DNA of 64,000 nt from Saccharopolyspora hordei (lineage in GTDB: Bacteria > Actinomycetota > Actinomycetes > Mycobacteriales > Pseudonocardiaceae), in NCBI RefSeq assembly GCF_013410345.1, contig NZ_JACCFJ010000001.1, forward strand, positions 5,349,501-5,413,500, given 5' to 3'. How positions within the stretch are numbered: the first letter of the stretch is position 1; every line of letters begins with the position of its first letter. The position numbers and the translations under genes were made by a program. Of this stretch, positions 1 through 9,811 are shown one piece after another. The notes under the pieces are model-generated. The model saw only the letters and a program-made list of their open reading frames with translations. It had not been told where the DNA came from and made no database searches.

Positions 1-971
1 GGCTGGGGCGGGAGCTCGGCCTGCCACACCGGAGCGGGCAGCACGTCCTGCGCGGCCAGCTGCGCCGGGGTGATGGTGAGGGTCGGCGGCAGCGCCAGGC
101 CGGGGTCCGCGCCGATCAGCGCGGCGACGGTGCGCGAGACCGGCACCAGGCCGCCCGGGTCCACCACGAAGGTGGTGTCGCCGACCGCCTCGGGTGCGGT
201 CACGAGCTGGCCGACCACGGTCGGCTGACCGGCGACGGTGGGCCCGGCGCCACCGTGCGGCACCGGCGGTGCGCCGAGGTCGGGCCCGGCGGGCAGCGTG
301 TTCAGCCACGCCGAGTCGACCTCGACGGCGTCGCTCGGGTCCAGCCCGAGCGCCCGGGGCACCCACGGAGCGGTGATCCGCAGCCGGGTGCCCGCCCACA
401 CGAGGTGGTGCTGGTCCCCCACGCGGACCAGCACCGCCTCGTCCGCACCCAGCGGGGTCGCCCCGGGCAGCGGTCCGACGGTCGCCGCCACCCGCGGTGC
501 GTCGGGCCGCACCCCCGCGCACACGGTCCACGGCTGGCCGCCCGCGGTCGGCGAGGGCAGCGCGTCCGGGGCGCCCGGGATGCCGATCGGCGCTCCCTTC
601 GGGAAGTCCGCCAGCTCCGCGCCGTCGACCTTCGCGACCGGCGGTTCCCCCTCCGCCAGCAGCCGGGCCGACGCGTAGTTGAGCACCGGGCGCAGCCGCC
701 CGTCGACGAGCATGTACCGGTTGCCGGAACCGGTGTCCACGACGAGGAAACCGGGCTCCTCCCGCCAGGCGCCGCTGCCCATCCCGGTGAGCAGGCTGAC
801 GACGAGCACGATGCCCATCACCAGCACGGCGACCCCGACGCCGCCCGCCATCCCGACGGTGGTGCGCCGCAGCGGCCGGTTCGGGTCGTCCGGGTCGGTG
901 CGCAGCACCGCCGCGAGGATCCGGCCGACCAGGAACGAGTGGGCCTCGACCTGCTCACGCCTGCCGTACAT
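1..971 (-). CDS. eccB: Type VII secretion membrane protein EccB, C-terminus beyond window
   Basis: EccB is a bitopic core component of the ESX (type VII) membrane complex with a periplasmic domain. The frame starts at ATG 971 (MYGRREQVEAHSFLVGRI) and stays open to the window edge, about 323 residues. This compares with roughly 450-500 in the family, so the C-terminal part is missing here. The short cytoplasmic N-terminus with the REQ..AHSF..GR pattern is followed by a single hydrophobic segment at about residues 38-63 and then a Pro/Gly-rich extracytoplasmic domain. It lies 48 bp downstream of eccD on the same strand, so the two are probably co-transcribed. Confidence 0.85.
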   Translation of the reverse strand, partial: MYGRREQVEAHSFLVGRILAAVLRTDPDDPNRPLRRTTVGMAGGVGVAVLVMGIVLVVSLLTGMGSGAWREEPGFLVVDTGSGNRYMLVDGRLRPVLNYASARLLAEGEPPVAKVDGAELADFPKGAPIGIPGAPDALPSPTAGGQPWTVCAGVRPDAPRVAATVGPLPGATPLGADEAVLVRVGDQHHLVWAGTRLRITAPWVPRALGLDPSDAVEVDSAWLNTLPAGPDLGAPPVPHGGAGPTVAGQPTVVGQLVTAPEAVGDTTFVVDPGGLVPVSRTVAALIGADPGLALPPTLTITPAQLAAQDVLPAPVWQAELPPQ

Positions 972-1019
972 GCACGCCCTCCCTTCTGCACCGAACACGG
1001 CTCCCGCGACCGGCGGGGT

Positions 1020-2471
1020 TCACAGCCACGTGGCCACAGCGCCGTAGAAACCGGTCACCGTGAGCACCAGCGCCAGCACGGCCAGCGCGCAGACCCAGTG
1101 CACGACGTCGCCGATGCGGCCCCAGCGCGGCACGAGCCGCCTGCCGGGCAGCACCTGGGCCCCGGCCAGCGCGTTCCCGGCCAGGCCGAGCAGTCCGACC
1201 AGGACGCACACCTGGCCGAGCAGCGGCAGGTCGACGACCCAGCGCAGCAGCACCGAGACCAGGGCCGCGGCGGCAGGCACCAGCGCGGCCGCCCGGTGCC
1301 AGGTGCCGCGCAGCTCGCGCGCCTGCAGCAGCAGCAGCGTCGCCACGACGATCCCGAGCGCGGCGGTGTCCCACGCCAGGTGCGAGGTGAGCACCAGCAG
1401 CGCCCCCGAGCTCACCGCGCCGAGCACCACCAGGAACGCGGTGAGGTGCGCGTCCGCCACCGCCGCCCGGTCCAGGACGTCCTTGCTGGGCAGGGGATCC
1501 AGTCCCTGCTGGAACTCCTCGGGGGTGGTCGGCACCGGTTCGGCGACGAGCCCGGCGAGCCAGGTGGCCAGCTGCGGCACGGCCCGGGTCACCGCGAGCA
1601 CCATCGCGACGACGACCGCGGCGGTCTCGTGCGGTCGGAGTCCGAACAGGAGCCCGACGAGGCAGCCGAGCGCGGTGAGCGCGGCCCCGCAGGCGACGGC
1701 GAGGAACCCCGCCCGGGCCAGACCGAGCGCGGCCCGCGCGAGCACGGCGGCCGCGGCCACGACCGCGGACGCGGCGAGCGCCCCGGCGACGGTGAACCAC
1801 GCGGCGGGTGGCGCGGACCCGGCCGGCACCGCCAGACCCGCGACACCGAGGGAGGTCACGCCCACCACGCCGAGCGTGAGCGCACCGCTGCGCTCGTCGA
1901 GCAGCCGCACCAGGGCCGCACCGCCCCCGATCAGCACCAGCCCGACCGCCGCGCCGCTGACCGCGGTCACCGTGCCGCTGCCGGCGAACGTGGTGACCAG
2001 CACCGCGAGCAACCCGCACAGCGCGGCGAGCCCGAGGCACACCCGGCGGGTCAGCGCCGGGCGCCAGCTGTCGGTGCGGGTGGACAGTCCGGTGTGGATC
2101 CCGTCGACCAGGTCGTCGAAGGCGGCCAGCGGCAGCTGGTCGTCGCGCGGCCGCAGGTACAGCACGTCGCCGTCGTACAACCCGGCCGCGGCGGTGCCGT
2201 GGTCCTCGTCCAGCGGCGGTTCACCGAGCCGCTGCAGCACCCAGCCGCCGTGCGCCAGCCCGGACGTGGCCAACGCGGGGTCGAGGTGCCCGAGGACGGT
2301 CGGCATCAGGTCGGAGATCGGCACGTGCGCGGGCACGGCCAGTTCCACCCGCGAGGTCGGCCCGCAGATGGTCAACCGGCACATCTCCCCGGAACCGCCG
2401 GAGGAGTGCGCGGACCGGGCCGACGGGGCCGAGTGCGCGGTGGTCGCGCCGTTCGAGTTCGTCGCCGCCAT
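1020..2471 (-). CDS. eccD: Type VII secretion integral membrane protein EccD
   Basis: EccD is the polytopic channel-forming subunit of ESX systems. The 483-residue product has an N-terminal ubiquitin-like (YukD) domain at about residues 25-115 (MCRLTICGPTSRVELAVPAH). About eleven hydrophobic helices follow from residue 140 to the end, matching the family architecture. ATG 2471 is preferred over the upstream in-frame ATG at 2564 because a purine-rich GGTGGGGG precedes it and the family domain begins shortly after. The gene diverges from eccC. The order eccB-eccD // eccC-mycP, with no visible eccE or PE/PPE genes, resembles the compact ESX-4 type rather than ESX-1, -3 or -5. Confidence 0.88.
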   Translation of the reverse strand: MAATNSNGATTAHSAPSARSAHSSGGSGEMCRLTICGPTSRVELAVPAHVPISDLMPTVLGHLDPALATSGLAHGGWVLQRLGEPPLDEDHGTAAAGLYDGDVLYLRPRDDQLPLAAFDDLVDGIHTGLSTRTDSWRPALTRRVCLGLAALCGLLAVLVTTFAGSGTVTAVSGAAVGLVLIGGGAALVRLLDERSGALTLGVVGVTSLGVAGLAVPAGSAPPAAWFTVAGALAASAVVAAAAVLARAALGLARAGFLAVACGAALTALGCLVGLLFGLRPHETAAVVVAMVLAVTRAVPQLATWLAGLVAEPVPTTPEEFQQGLDPLPSKDVLDRAAVADAHLTAFLVVLGAVSSGALLVLTSHLAWDTAALGIVVATLLLLQARELRGTWHRAAALVPAAAALVSVLLRWVVDLPLLGQVCVLVGLLGLAGNALAGAQVLPGRRLVPRWGRIGDVVHWVCALAVLALVLTVTGFYGAVATWL

Positions 2472-2587
2472 GCCCCCACCACGGCCGCGCACCGCCCCGC
2501 GGTTCAAGCGCCCGCGACTGAACGTCCCGGCGGGGTCGGGACGTGTGGCAGGTGCACCGCGCACCGTCCAGCGAGGAGCCGACCGCG
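2472..2587. promoter_or_regulatory. Divergent eccD/eccC promoter region with inverted repeat
   Basis: This 116-bp spacer separates the divergent eccD and eccC starts, so it must carry both promoters. It contains a 7-bp inverted repeat, CGTCCCG at 2523-2529 and CGGGACG at 2537-2543, and a looser GTTCA/TGAAC pair at 2502-2523. Either could be a regulator site. No regulator gene is adjacent in the window. Confidence 0.4.
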
Positions 2588-5500
2588 ATGACCACGACCC
2601 TGTTCCGCCGGCCGAACCGGGAGCAGCCGCCGGAGATGCCGAGCGGGGAGCTGTCCCTGCAGGAACCCCCGGCGCTGCCGGAGACGGTCGGCCGGGACTG
2701 GTTGTCCTCGCTGATGGTGCTGCCGATGATGCTCGGCAGCGGCGTGTTCATGCTGATCTACATCGGACCGCGCAACCCCGTGCTGGGCATGGGCATGTTC
2801 GGCCTGATGATGGCGATGGCGCTGCTGGTGTTCCTGGTGCAGCTGGCCCGCGGCGGGGCCGAGCGGCGGCAGAAGATGCGCGGCGAGCGGCGCGACTACC
2901 TGCGCTACCTCGGGCAGGTGCGCGCCCAGGTGCGGGCGGCGGCGGCCAAGCAGCGCGAGTCGCTGGCCTGGCGGCACCCGGACCCGAACGCGCTGTGGTC
3001 GGTGGCGATGACCGGCCGGCTGTGGGAGCGACGGGCCGCGCACGGCGACTTCGCCGAGGTGCGCATCGGCACCGGACCGCAGCGGCTGGCGGTCCGGATG
3101 ACCCCGTTGCACACCAAGCCGATCTCGGACCTGGAGCCGCTGTCGGCGCGGGCGCTGCGCCGGTTCATCAACGCGCACAGCACGGTCCCGGGCCTGCCGA
3201 CCTCGGTGTTCCTGCGCGGTTTCGCCAAGGTGCGGTTCAACGGCGACCAGGAGGCGATCCGCGGGGTCACCCGCGCGCTGCTGGCCCAGCTGGTCACCTT
3301 CCACTCCCCCGAGGACCTGCGGGTGGTGGTGTGCGCCGCGCCCGACCGGATCCCGCTGTGGGACTGGGTGAAGTGGCTGCCGCACGCGCAGCACCCGGTC
3401 GAGCAGGACGGCGCGGGCCAGGTCCGGCTGCTGGCCGACGGGGTGGACGCGCTGACCGAGCTGCTCGACGCCGAGCTCGGCGAGCGCGGCCGGTTCGAGG
3501 CGGCGTCCTCGCCCAGCCCCGAGGAGCCCTACGTGGTGGTCGTGCTGGACGGCGTCCACGTGCCGTCGGAGTCGCGGCTGGCCGGCACCGGCTACCACAA
3601 CTCCGTGGTCCTCGACGTCTCCGACGCGCTCGGCGGCGGAGCCGGGCGCACCACGCTGCGGCTGGACGTCACAGCCGAGCAGGTGGACATGGTGCGCACC
3701 GACCGCACCGGCCAGGAGGTGCGCACGACGCTGTGCACCCCGGACCTGCTGTCCACCACGAAGGCCGCGACGCTGGCGCGGACCATCTCGCCGTACCGGC
3801 TGGGCGGCACCGCCGACGTGGCCGAGCCGATGGTGGCGAACTTCGAACTGCCGCAGCTGCTGGGCGTCTCGGACCTGGACAGCTGGGACCCGGCGTCGAT
3901 CACGCGCACCGGGCTGACCCGCGACCGGCTGCGGATCCCCATCGGCATCTCGGAGAGCGGTGCGCCGGTGGAGCTGGACATCAAGGAGTCGGCGCAGGGC
4001 GGGATGGGACCGCACGGGTTGCTCATCGGCGCCACCGGTTCCGGCAAGAGCGAGCTGCTGCGCACCCTGGTGCTGGGCATGGCGATGACGCACTCGTCGG
4101 AGACGCTGAACTTCGTGCTGGTCGACTTCAAGGGCGGCGCCACGTTCCTCGGCCTGGACCGGCTCCCGCACGTCTCCGCCGTGATCACCAACCTCGCCGA
4201 CGAGGCGCCGCTGGTGACCCGCATGCAGGACGCGCTGCACGGCGAGATGGTGCGGCGCCAGGAGTTCCTGCGCGCGGCCGGGAACTACTCCTCGCTGCTG
4301 GAGTACGAGAAGGCGCGGTTGTCCGGTGCGCCGCTGGACCCGCTGCCGACGCTGTTCGTGATCGTCGACGAGTTCTCCGAGCTGCTGGCGGCCAACCCGG
4401 ACTTCGGCGAGCTGTTCGTCATGATCGGCCGGCTGGGCCGGTCGCTGGGCGTGCACCTGCTGCTGGCCAGCCAGCGCATCGAGGACGGGCGGATGCACAA
4501 GCTGGAGAGCCACCTGTCCTACCGCATCGGCCTGCGCACGTTCTCCGCGATGGAGAGCCGCTCGGTGATCGGCGTGCCCGACGCCTACCAGCTGCCGAGC
4601 GCGCCCGGCAACGGCTACCTGCGCAGCGACGTGGCGACGCTGGTGCGGTTCAAGGCCGCCTACGTGTCCGGCCCGCACCGCAGGCGCACCCGCGAGCAGC
4701 GGCAGGAGGAGGTGCGGCGACAGGTCGTGCCGTTCGGGGTGGGCAAGCTGCCCGTCCCCGCCGAACCCGAGCCGGCGCCCGAACCCGCGCCGCAGGACAC
4801 CGAGACCGGCGAGTCGGTGCTGTCCGTGGCGGTGGACAAGCTGGTCGAGCACGGCGGTCCGCCCGCGCACCAGGTGTGGTTGCCGCCGCTGGCCGACCCG
4901 CCGTCGCTGGACCAGCTGCTGCCGCCGCTGCTGCCCGACCCGGAGCGCGGGCTGACCGCGTCCGGCTGGCCGGGCTGCGGTCGGCTGGTGGTGCCGGTCG
5001 GGGTGGTGGACAAGCCCTTCGAGCAGAGCCGCGACCTGCACGTGGTGGACCTCTCCGGCGCGGGCGGGCACGTCGGCATCGCGGGCGGTCCGCAGTCCGG
5101 CAAGAGCAACCTGCTGCGCGCCCTGATCACGTCGATCGCGCTCACCCACACCCCGGCCGAGGCGCAGTTCTACTGCCTGGACTTCGGCGGCGGGACGCTG
5201 TCGGCGCTGGACGGCCTGCCGCACGTCGGCGGCGTGGCCGGGCGGCTGCAGACCGAGCGGGTGGCGCGCACCATCGCCGAGGTGCAGACCCTGCTGGCGG
5301 AGCGGGAGAAGGTCTTCGCCGAGCACGAGGTGGAGAGCATGGCCGCCTACCGCGAGCGGCGCGCGAAGGGCGAGTTCGCCGACGACCCGCACGGCGACGT
5401 GTTCCTGGTCGTGGACGGGTGGGGCGCGCTGCGCTCGGAGTTCGAGCAGCACGACCTGGCGCTGCGCGCGCTCGCCGCCCGCGGCCTCGCCTACGGGGTG

Positions 5501-6541
5501 CACCTGGTGCTGACCACGAACCGGTGGTCGGACGTCCACAGTGCACTGCGCGACCAGCTCGGCACGCGGCTGGAGCTGCGGCTCGGCGACTCGATCGACT
5601 CGATGATCAACATGCGCAAGGCGGCGGAGGTGCCGCAGGTCCCGGGCCGGGGCATGACCGCCGACCACAGGCACTTCCTGGCCGGGGTGCCGCGCATCGA
5701 CGGGGTGGCCGGCACCGACGGCCTCGCCGAGGCGACCAAGGAGCTGTGCGCGGCGGTCGCCGAGCACTGGCCGGGCCGCCGGGCGCCGGTGGTGCGGATG
5801 CTGCCCGCCGTGCTGCCCGCGGCGGACCTGCCCGCCCCGCAGCCGGGCCCGAAGGTGGCGCTGGGCGCGGGCGAGCTCGACCTGCAGCCGGTGTGGCACG
5901 ACTTCGCCGAACGCCCGCACCTGACGATCGTCGGCGACAGCGGCAGCGGCAAGACGGCGGCGCTGCGCCTCATCGCGCGGGCCATCACCGCCGCGCACTC
6001 CCCGGAGGAGGCGCAGGTCCTGGTCGTCGACCCGCGCCGCACCCTGCTGGAGTCGGTGCCCGACGCCTACCGGCGCGCCGCCGCGGTGTCCGCACCGGCG
6101 GCCGAGGCCGCGGTCCGGCAGCTGGCCGAGGAGATGAAGCAGCGGGTGCCCGGCACCGACATCACCCCGGCGCAGCTGCGCCGTCGCGACTGGTGGAGCG
6201 GGCCGGAGGTGTTCGTGCTGGTCGACGACTACGACCTGCTGCTGGGTCCGATGGGCGGGCCGTTCGACCCGCTCGTGGAGCTGGTGCCGCAGGCCGGGGA
6301 CATCGGCCTGCACCTGGTGATGGCCCGCGCCGCCGCCGGGTCGAGCCGGACCTCGATGGAGCCGGTGACCCGCCGGTTGCAGGAGTCGAACACCCCGGAG
6401 CTGGCGCTGTCGATGCCGGCCAACGAGCTGCCGCTGCTCAACGGGGCCCGGGGCCGGCAGCTGCCGCCGGGCCGCGGCGTGCTGGTGACCCGCCGCGACG
6501 GGATCGGGCTGCAGATCGGCTGGACGGAGGAACCGGCATGA
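2588..6541 (+). CDS. eccC: Type VII secretion ATPase EccC, three FtsK/SpoIIIE domains
   Basis: EccC is the motor and substrate-recognition ATPase of ESX secretion. The 1317-residue protein has two transmembrane helices at about residues 40-85, then three FtsK-like ATPase domains. Their Walker A motifs are GATGSGKS (K487), GGPQSGKS (K839) and GDSGSGKT (K1122). Domain 1 also has a full Walker B (LFVIVDEF) and is probably the hydrolytically competent one. The acidic motifs of domains 2 and 3 (FLVVDGW, VLVDDYD) are diverged, as usual in the family. It is a single polypeptide, not split into Ca and Cb halves. ATG 2588 follows GCGAGGAG. The stop overlaps the mycP start by 4 bp (ATGA), so the two are translationally coupled. 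Confidence 0.95.
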   Translation: MTTTLFRRPNREQPPEMPSGELSLQEPPALPETVGRDWLSSLMVLPMMLGSGVFMLIYIGPRNPVLGMGMFGLMMAMALLVFLVQLARGGAERRQKMRGERRDYLRYLGQVRAQVRAAAAKQRESLAWRHPDPNALWSVAMTGRLWERRAAHGDFAEVRIGTGPQRLAVRMTPLHTKPISDLEPLSARALRRFINAHSTVPGLPTSVFLRGFAKVRFNGDQEAIRGVTRALLAQLVTFHSPEDLRVVVCAAPDRIPLWDWVKWLPHAQHPVEQDGAGQVRLLADGVDALTELLDAELGERGRFEAASSPSPEEPYVVVVLDGVHVPSESRLAGTGYHNSVVLDVSDALGGGAGRTTLRLDVTAEQVDMVRTDRTGQEVRTTLCTPDLLSTTKAATLARTISPYRLGGTADVAEPMVANFELPQLLGVSDLDSWDPASITRTGLTRDRLRIPIGISESGAPVELDIKESAQGGMGPHGLLIGATGSGKSELLRTLVLGMAMTHSSETLNFVLVDFKGGATFLGLDRLPHVSAVITNLADEAPLVTRMQDALHGEMVRRQEFLRAAGNYSSLLEYEKARLSGAPLDPLPTLFVIVDEFSELLAANPDFGELFVMIGRLGRSLGVHLLLASQRIEDGRMHKLESHLSYRIGLRTFSAMESRSVIGVPDAYQLPSAPGNGYLRSDVATLVRFKAAYVSGPHRRRTREQRQEEVRRQVVPFGVGKLPVPAEPEPAPEPAPQDTETGESVLSVAVDKLVEHGGPPAHQVWLPPLADPPSLDQLLPPLLPDPERGLTASGWPGCGRLVVPVGVVDKPFEQSRDLHVVDLSGAGGHVGIAGGPQSGKSNLLRALITSIALTHTPAEAQFYCLDFGGGTLSALDGLPHVGGVAGRLQTERVARTIAEVQTLLAEREKVFAEHEVESMAAYRERRAKGEFADDPHGDVFLVVDGWGALRSEFEQHDLALRALAARGLAYGVHLVLTTNRWSDVHSALRDQLGTRLELRLGDSIDSMINMRKAAEVPQVPGRGMTADHRHFLAGVPRIDGVAGTDGLAEATKELCAAVAEHWPGRRAPVVRMLPAVLPAADLPAPQPGPKVALGAGELDLQPVWHDFAERPHLTIVGDSGSGKTAALRLIARAITAAHSPEEAQVLVVDPRRTLLESVPDAYRRAAAVSAPAAEAAVRQLAEEMKQRVPGTDITPAQLRRRDWWSGPEVFVLVDDYDLLLGPMGGPFDPLVELVPQAGDIGLHLVMARAAAGSSRTSMEPVTRRLQESNTPELALSMPANELPLLNGARGRQLPPGRGVLVTRRDGIGLQIGWTEEPA

Positions 6542-7689
6542 GGGCTCGGCTGCGGACCACCGTGCTGGGGGCGGTCCTGGGCGTCCTGGCGACCGCGGTG
6601 GGCGCGCCGCACGCGGCCGCGCAGCCCCCGGTCGGGCAGTGCACGCCACCGTCGGAGACCCCGGTGACGACGATGTCGTGGGCGCAGCAGCGGATGGCCG
6701 CGGACCGGGCGTGGTCGCTGACGCGCGGTGAGGTGGTCGTCGGCGTGGTCGACACCGGGGTGAGCGCGGCCGCGCCCGCGCTGGCCGGGGCGGTGCTGCC
6801 GGGCACCGACCTGCGGGGCGGTCCCGGCGACGACGACTGCTTCGGGCGGGGCACGTTCCTCGCCTCGCTGATCGCGGCCCGGCCGAGCAGCGACCCGCAC
6901 GTCCCGTTCGCCGGGGTGGCGCCGGGCGCCACGATCTTCCCGGTCCGGGTCAACGACGACCCGCCGAAGGTCCTCGACCACGCGGCACTGGCCCGGGACA
7001 TCGCGCGCGGCATCCGGGCCGCGGTCGACGGCGGTGCCCGGGTGGTCGCGGTCGGCCTGGTGGCCACGTTGGACGTCCCGGAGCTGCGCGCCGCCGTCGC
7101 GCACGCCGCCCAGCGGGACGTGCTGGTGGTGGCGCCCGCCGCGGTGCCGAAGCGGGGCCAGCTCGCGTTCCCGGCGCGGATCCCCGGCGTGCTGGCGGTG
7201 GCCCCGGTCGGGCCGGACGGGCCGGTGCGGTCGGCGTCGTACGGCGCGGACCCGGCGATCGCCGCCCCGGCGCAGCAACTGGTGGGCGTCGCCCCGCGCG
7301 GGGCCGGGCACCGCGTCTCGTCCGGCAGCGAGCTGGCCGTGGGGTACGTGGCGGGTGCGGCGGCGCTGGTGCGCGCCTACCACCCGGCGCTGTCCGCGCC
7401 CGAGGTCGCCGCCCGGCTGATCGGCGCCGCGGACCACCCGTCGACGCCGCTGCCGAACGAGCTGGTCGGCTACGGCGTGGTCGACCCGTTCGCCGCGGTC
7501 ACCACGATCCCCAACACCGACCCGCCGGCGACGCCCCCGCCGGAGGACCTGGCCGTGCCGAAGCCCGCCGCGGCGGACCCGGCCCCGGCGACCCGAGCGC
7601 TCTGGCTCGTCGGCGGCATCGGCGCCGCCGCCCTCCTCCTCGCCGGCCCCACCATCGCCGTCGCAGCCCGCCACCGCCGCCCCCACTGA
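6538..7689 (+). CDS. mycP: Mycosin-like subtilase with degenerate catalytic site (MycP family)
   Basis: Mycosins are membrane-anchored subtilisin-like proteases of ESX loci that also stabilise the secretion complex. This 383-residue protein has a signal peptide (residues 1-28), the subtilase fold and a C-terminal transmembrane helix at about 353-375 followed by a basic tail. The aspartate box is kept (VVDTGV, D72). The histidine box reads CFGRGTFLAS, with Arg104 where GHGT His is expected. The serine box reads SSGSELAVGYVAG, with Glu265 where GTSxA Ser is expected. The oxyanion Asn region reads VVAPAA. It therefore looks like a pseudoprotease kept for a structural role. It overlaps eccC by 4 bp. 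Family identity is sure; inactivity is inferred from the residues. Confidence 0.9.
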   Translation: MRARLRTTVLGAVLGVLATAVGAPHAAAQPPVGQCTPPSETPVTTMSWAQQRMAADRAWSLTRGEVVVGVVDTGVSAAAPALAGAVLPGTDLRGGPGDDDCFGRGTFLASLIAARPSSDPHVPFAGVAPGATIFPVRVNDDPPKVLDHAALARDIARGIRAAVDGGARVVAVGLVATLDVPELRAAVAHAAQRDVLVVAPAAVPKRGQLAFPARIPGVLAVAPVGPDGPVRSASYGADPAIAAPAQQLVGVAPRGAGHRVSSGSELAVGYVAGAAALVRAYHPALSAPEVAARLIGAADHPSTPLPNELVGYGVVDPFAAVTTIPNTDPPATPPPEDLAVPKPAAADPAPATRALWLVGGIGAAALLLAGPTIAVAARHRRPH

Positions 7690-7698
7690 CCCCCAGTC

Positions 7699-8209
7699 GG
7701 TCGTGAGCGCGAAAACCGGCCCCAACCGGCTTGCGCACTCACGACCCCCAACCAGCACCCATGCGGTCGTGAGCGGCAAAACCGCCCCCAACCGGCTCCC
7801 GCACTCACGACCCCCAACCAGCATCCATGCGGTCGTGAGCGGCAAAACCGGCCCCAGGCGGCTTGCGCGCTCACGACCGTTAAGCAGCGCCGATACGGTC
7901 GTGAGCGGGCAAGACCGCCCCCAGACGGCATGCGCACTCACGACCGTTGGGCAGCGCCGATACCGTCGTGAGCGCGAAAACCGCCCCCAGGCGGCTCCCG
8001 CACTCACGACCCCTGACCAGCGCCCATACCGTCGTGAGTGGCAAGACCGCCCCCAGGCGGCATTTGCACTCACGAGCCCTGACCAGCGCCGATACGGTCG
8101 TGAGCGGCAAAACCGGCCCCAGGCGGCTTGCGCGCTCACGACCCCCAACCTGCGCCGATGCCGTCGTGAGTGGGGAGACCGGCTCCAGGCGGCTTGCGCG
8201 CTCACGACC
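7699..8209. repeat. Eight tandem 66-bp hairpin-forming repeats
   Basis: The intergenic region between mycP and dgdA is almost entirely an array of eight imperfect units with period 66-67 bp. Cores start at 7699, 7765, 7831, 7897, 7964, 8030, 8096 and 8162. Each is a 48-49 bp core bounded by inverted ends, (G/C)GTCGTGAG and CTCACGA(C/G)C, with inner arms such as GCAA/TTGC and CCG/CGG around a C-rich loop. An 18-bp spacer resembling CAGCGCCGATAC follows each core. Arm bases vary together in places: unit 6 pairs GAGTG with CACTC, while units 3 and 7 pair GAGCG with CGCTC. The array fits a REP-like or structured-RNA element. No protein-coding pattern is seen in it. Confidence 0.9.
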
Positions 8210-8261
8210 GTTGGGCTGCGCTTCTGGGGGTGGGGAGTGGACGGGCCGCGAGAGGCGTTCG

Positions 8262-9551
<1,290 letters not shown>

Positions 9552-9560
9552 CGCGCCGAG

Positions 9561-9589
9561 GTGCTCGCCGGTGGGGTGGCGGCGAGCAC
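9561..9589 (+). terminator. Hairpin terminator after dgdA
   Basis: A perfect 9-bp stem (GTGCTCGCC / GGCGAGCAC) with an 11-nt loop begins 9 bp after the dgdA stop. It has no U-tract, as is common in high-GC actinobacteria. Confidence 0.6.
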
Positions 9590-9699
9590 GGCCGGGGCGC
9601 CGCACCCGACCGCCGTCGTGGCCCCGGGGCCGAGGCCGACGCCCCGGTCCGCGTGCGCGACCACCCCGTCGGCGTGCGCAGCACGGGGACCGGGCCCGT

Positions 9700-9726
9700 G
9701 GTCAGGTCGACGCCGTCGACCTGACC
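9700..9726. terminator. 12-bp inverted repeat between convergent genes
   Basis: GGTCAGGTCGAC and GTCGACCTGACC flank a 3-nt loop, a perfect 12-bp stem between dgdA (rightward) and the amidohydrolase (leftward). A bidirectional terminator is most likely. The tight symmetry would also suit a protein-binding site. The rest of 9552-9811 holds no gene that I can see. Confidence 0.5.
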
Positions 9727-9811
9727 ACTCCCCCGCGCAGCTCGGCGGACTCGCGGACCGGCGTGCCCGGGTCACCCGCACGGTCGGGCGCCGCACCCGC
9801 ACGGGCCGCGG

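Noticed and set aside
255..2591. Long rightward open frame of 778 codons over eccB/eccD
   Set aside because: Composition is the Arg/Gly/His/Asp pattern of an antisense GC-rich frame, and it lies opposite two clearly recognised ESX genes.
2504..6649. Leftward 1381-codon frame across eccC
   Set aside because: Antisense shadow of eccC; no domain or motif, and typical low-complexity composition.
7699..8209. CRISPR array
   Set aside because: Repeats are 48 bp and the 18-bp spacers are nearly the same as each other, the reverse of CRISPR. No cas genes are near.
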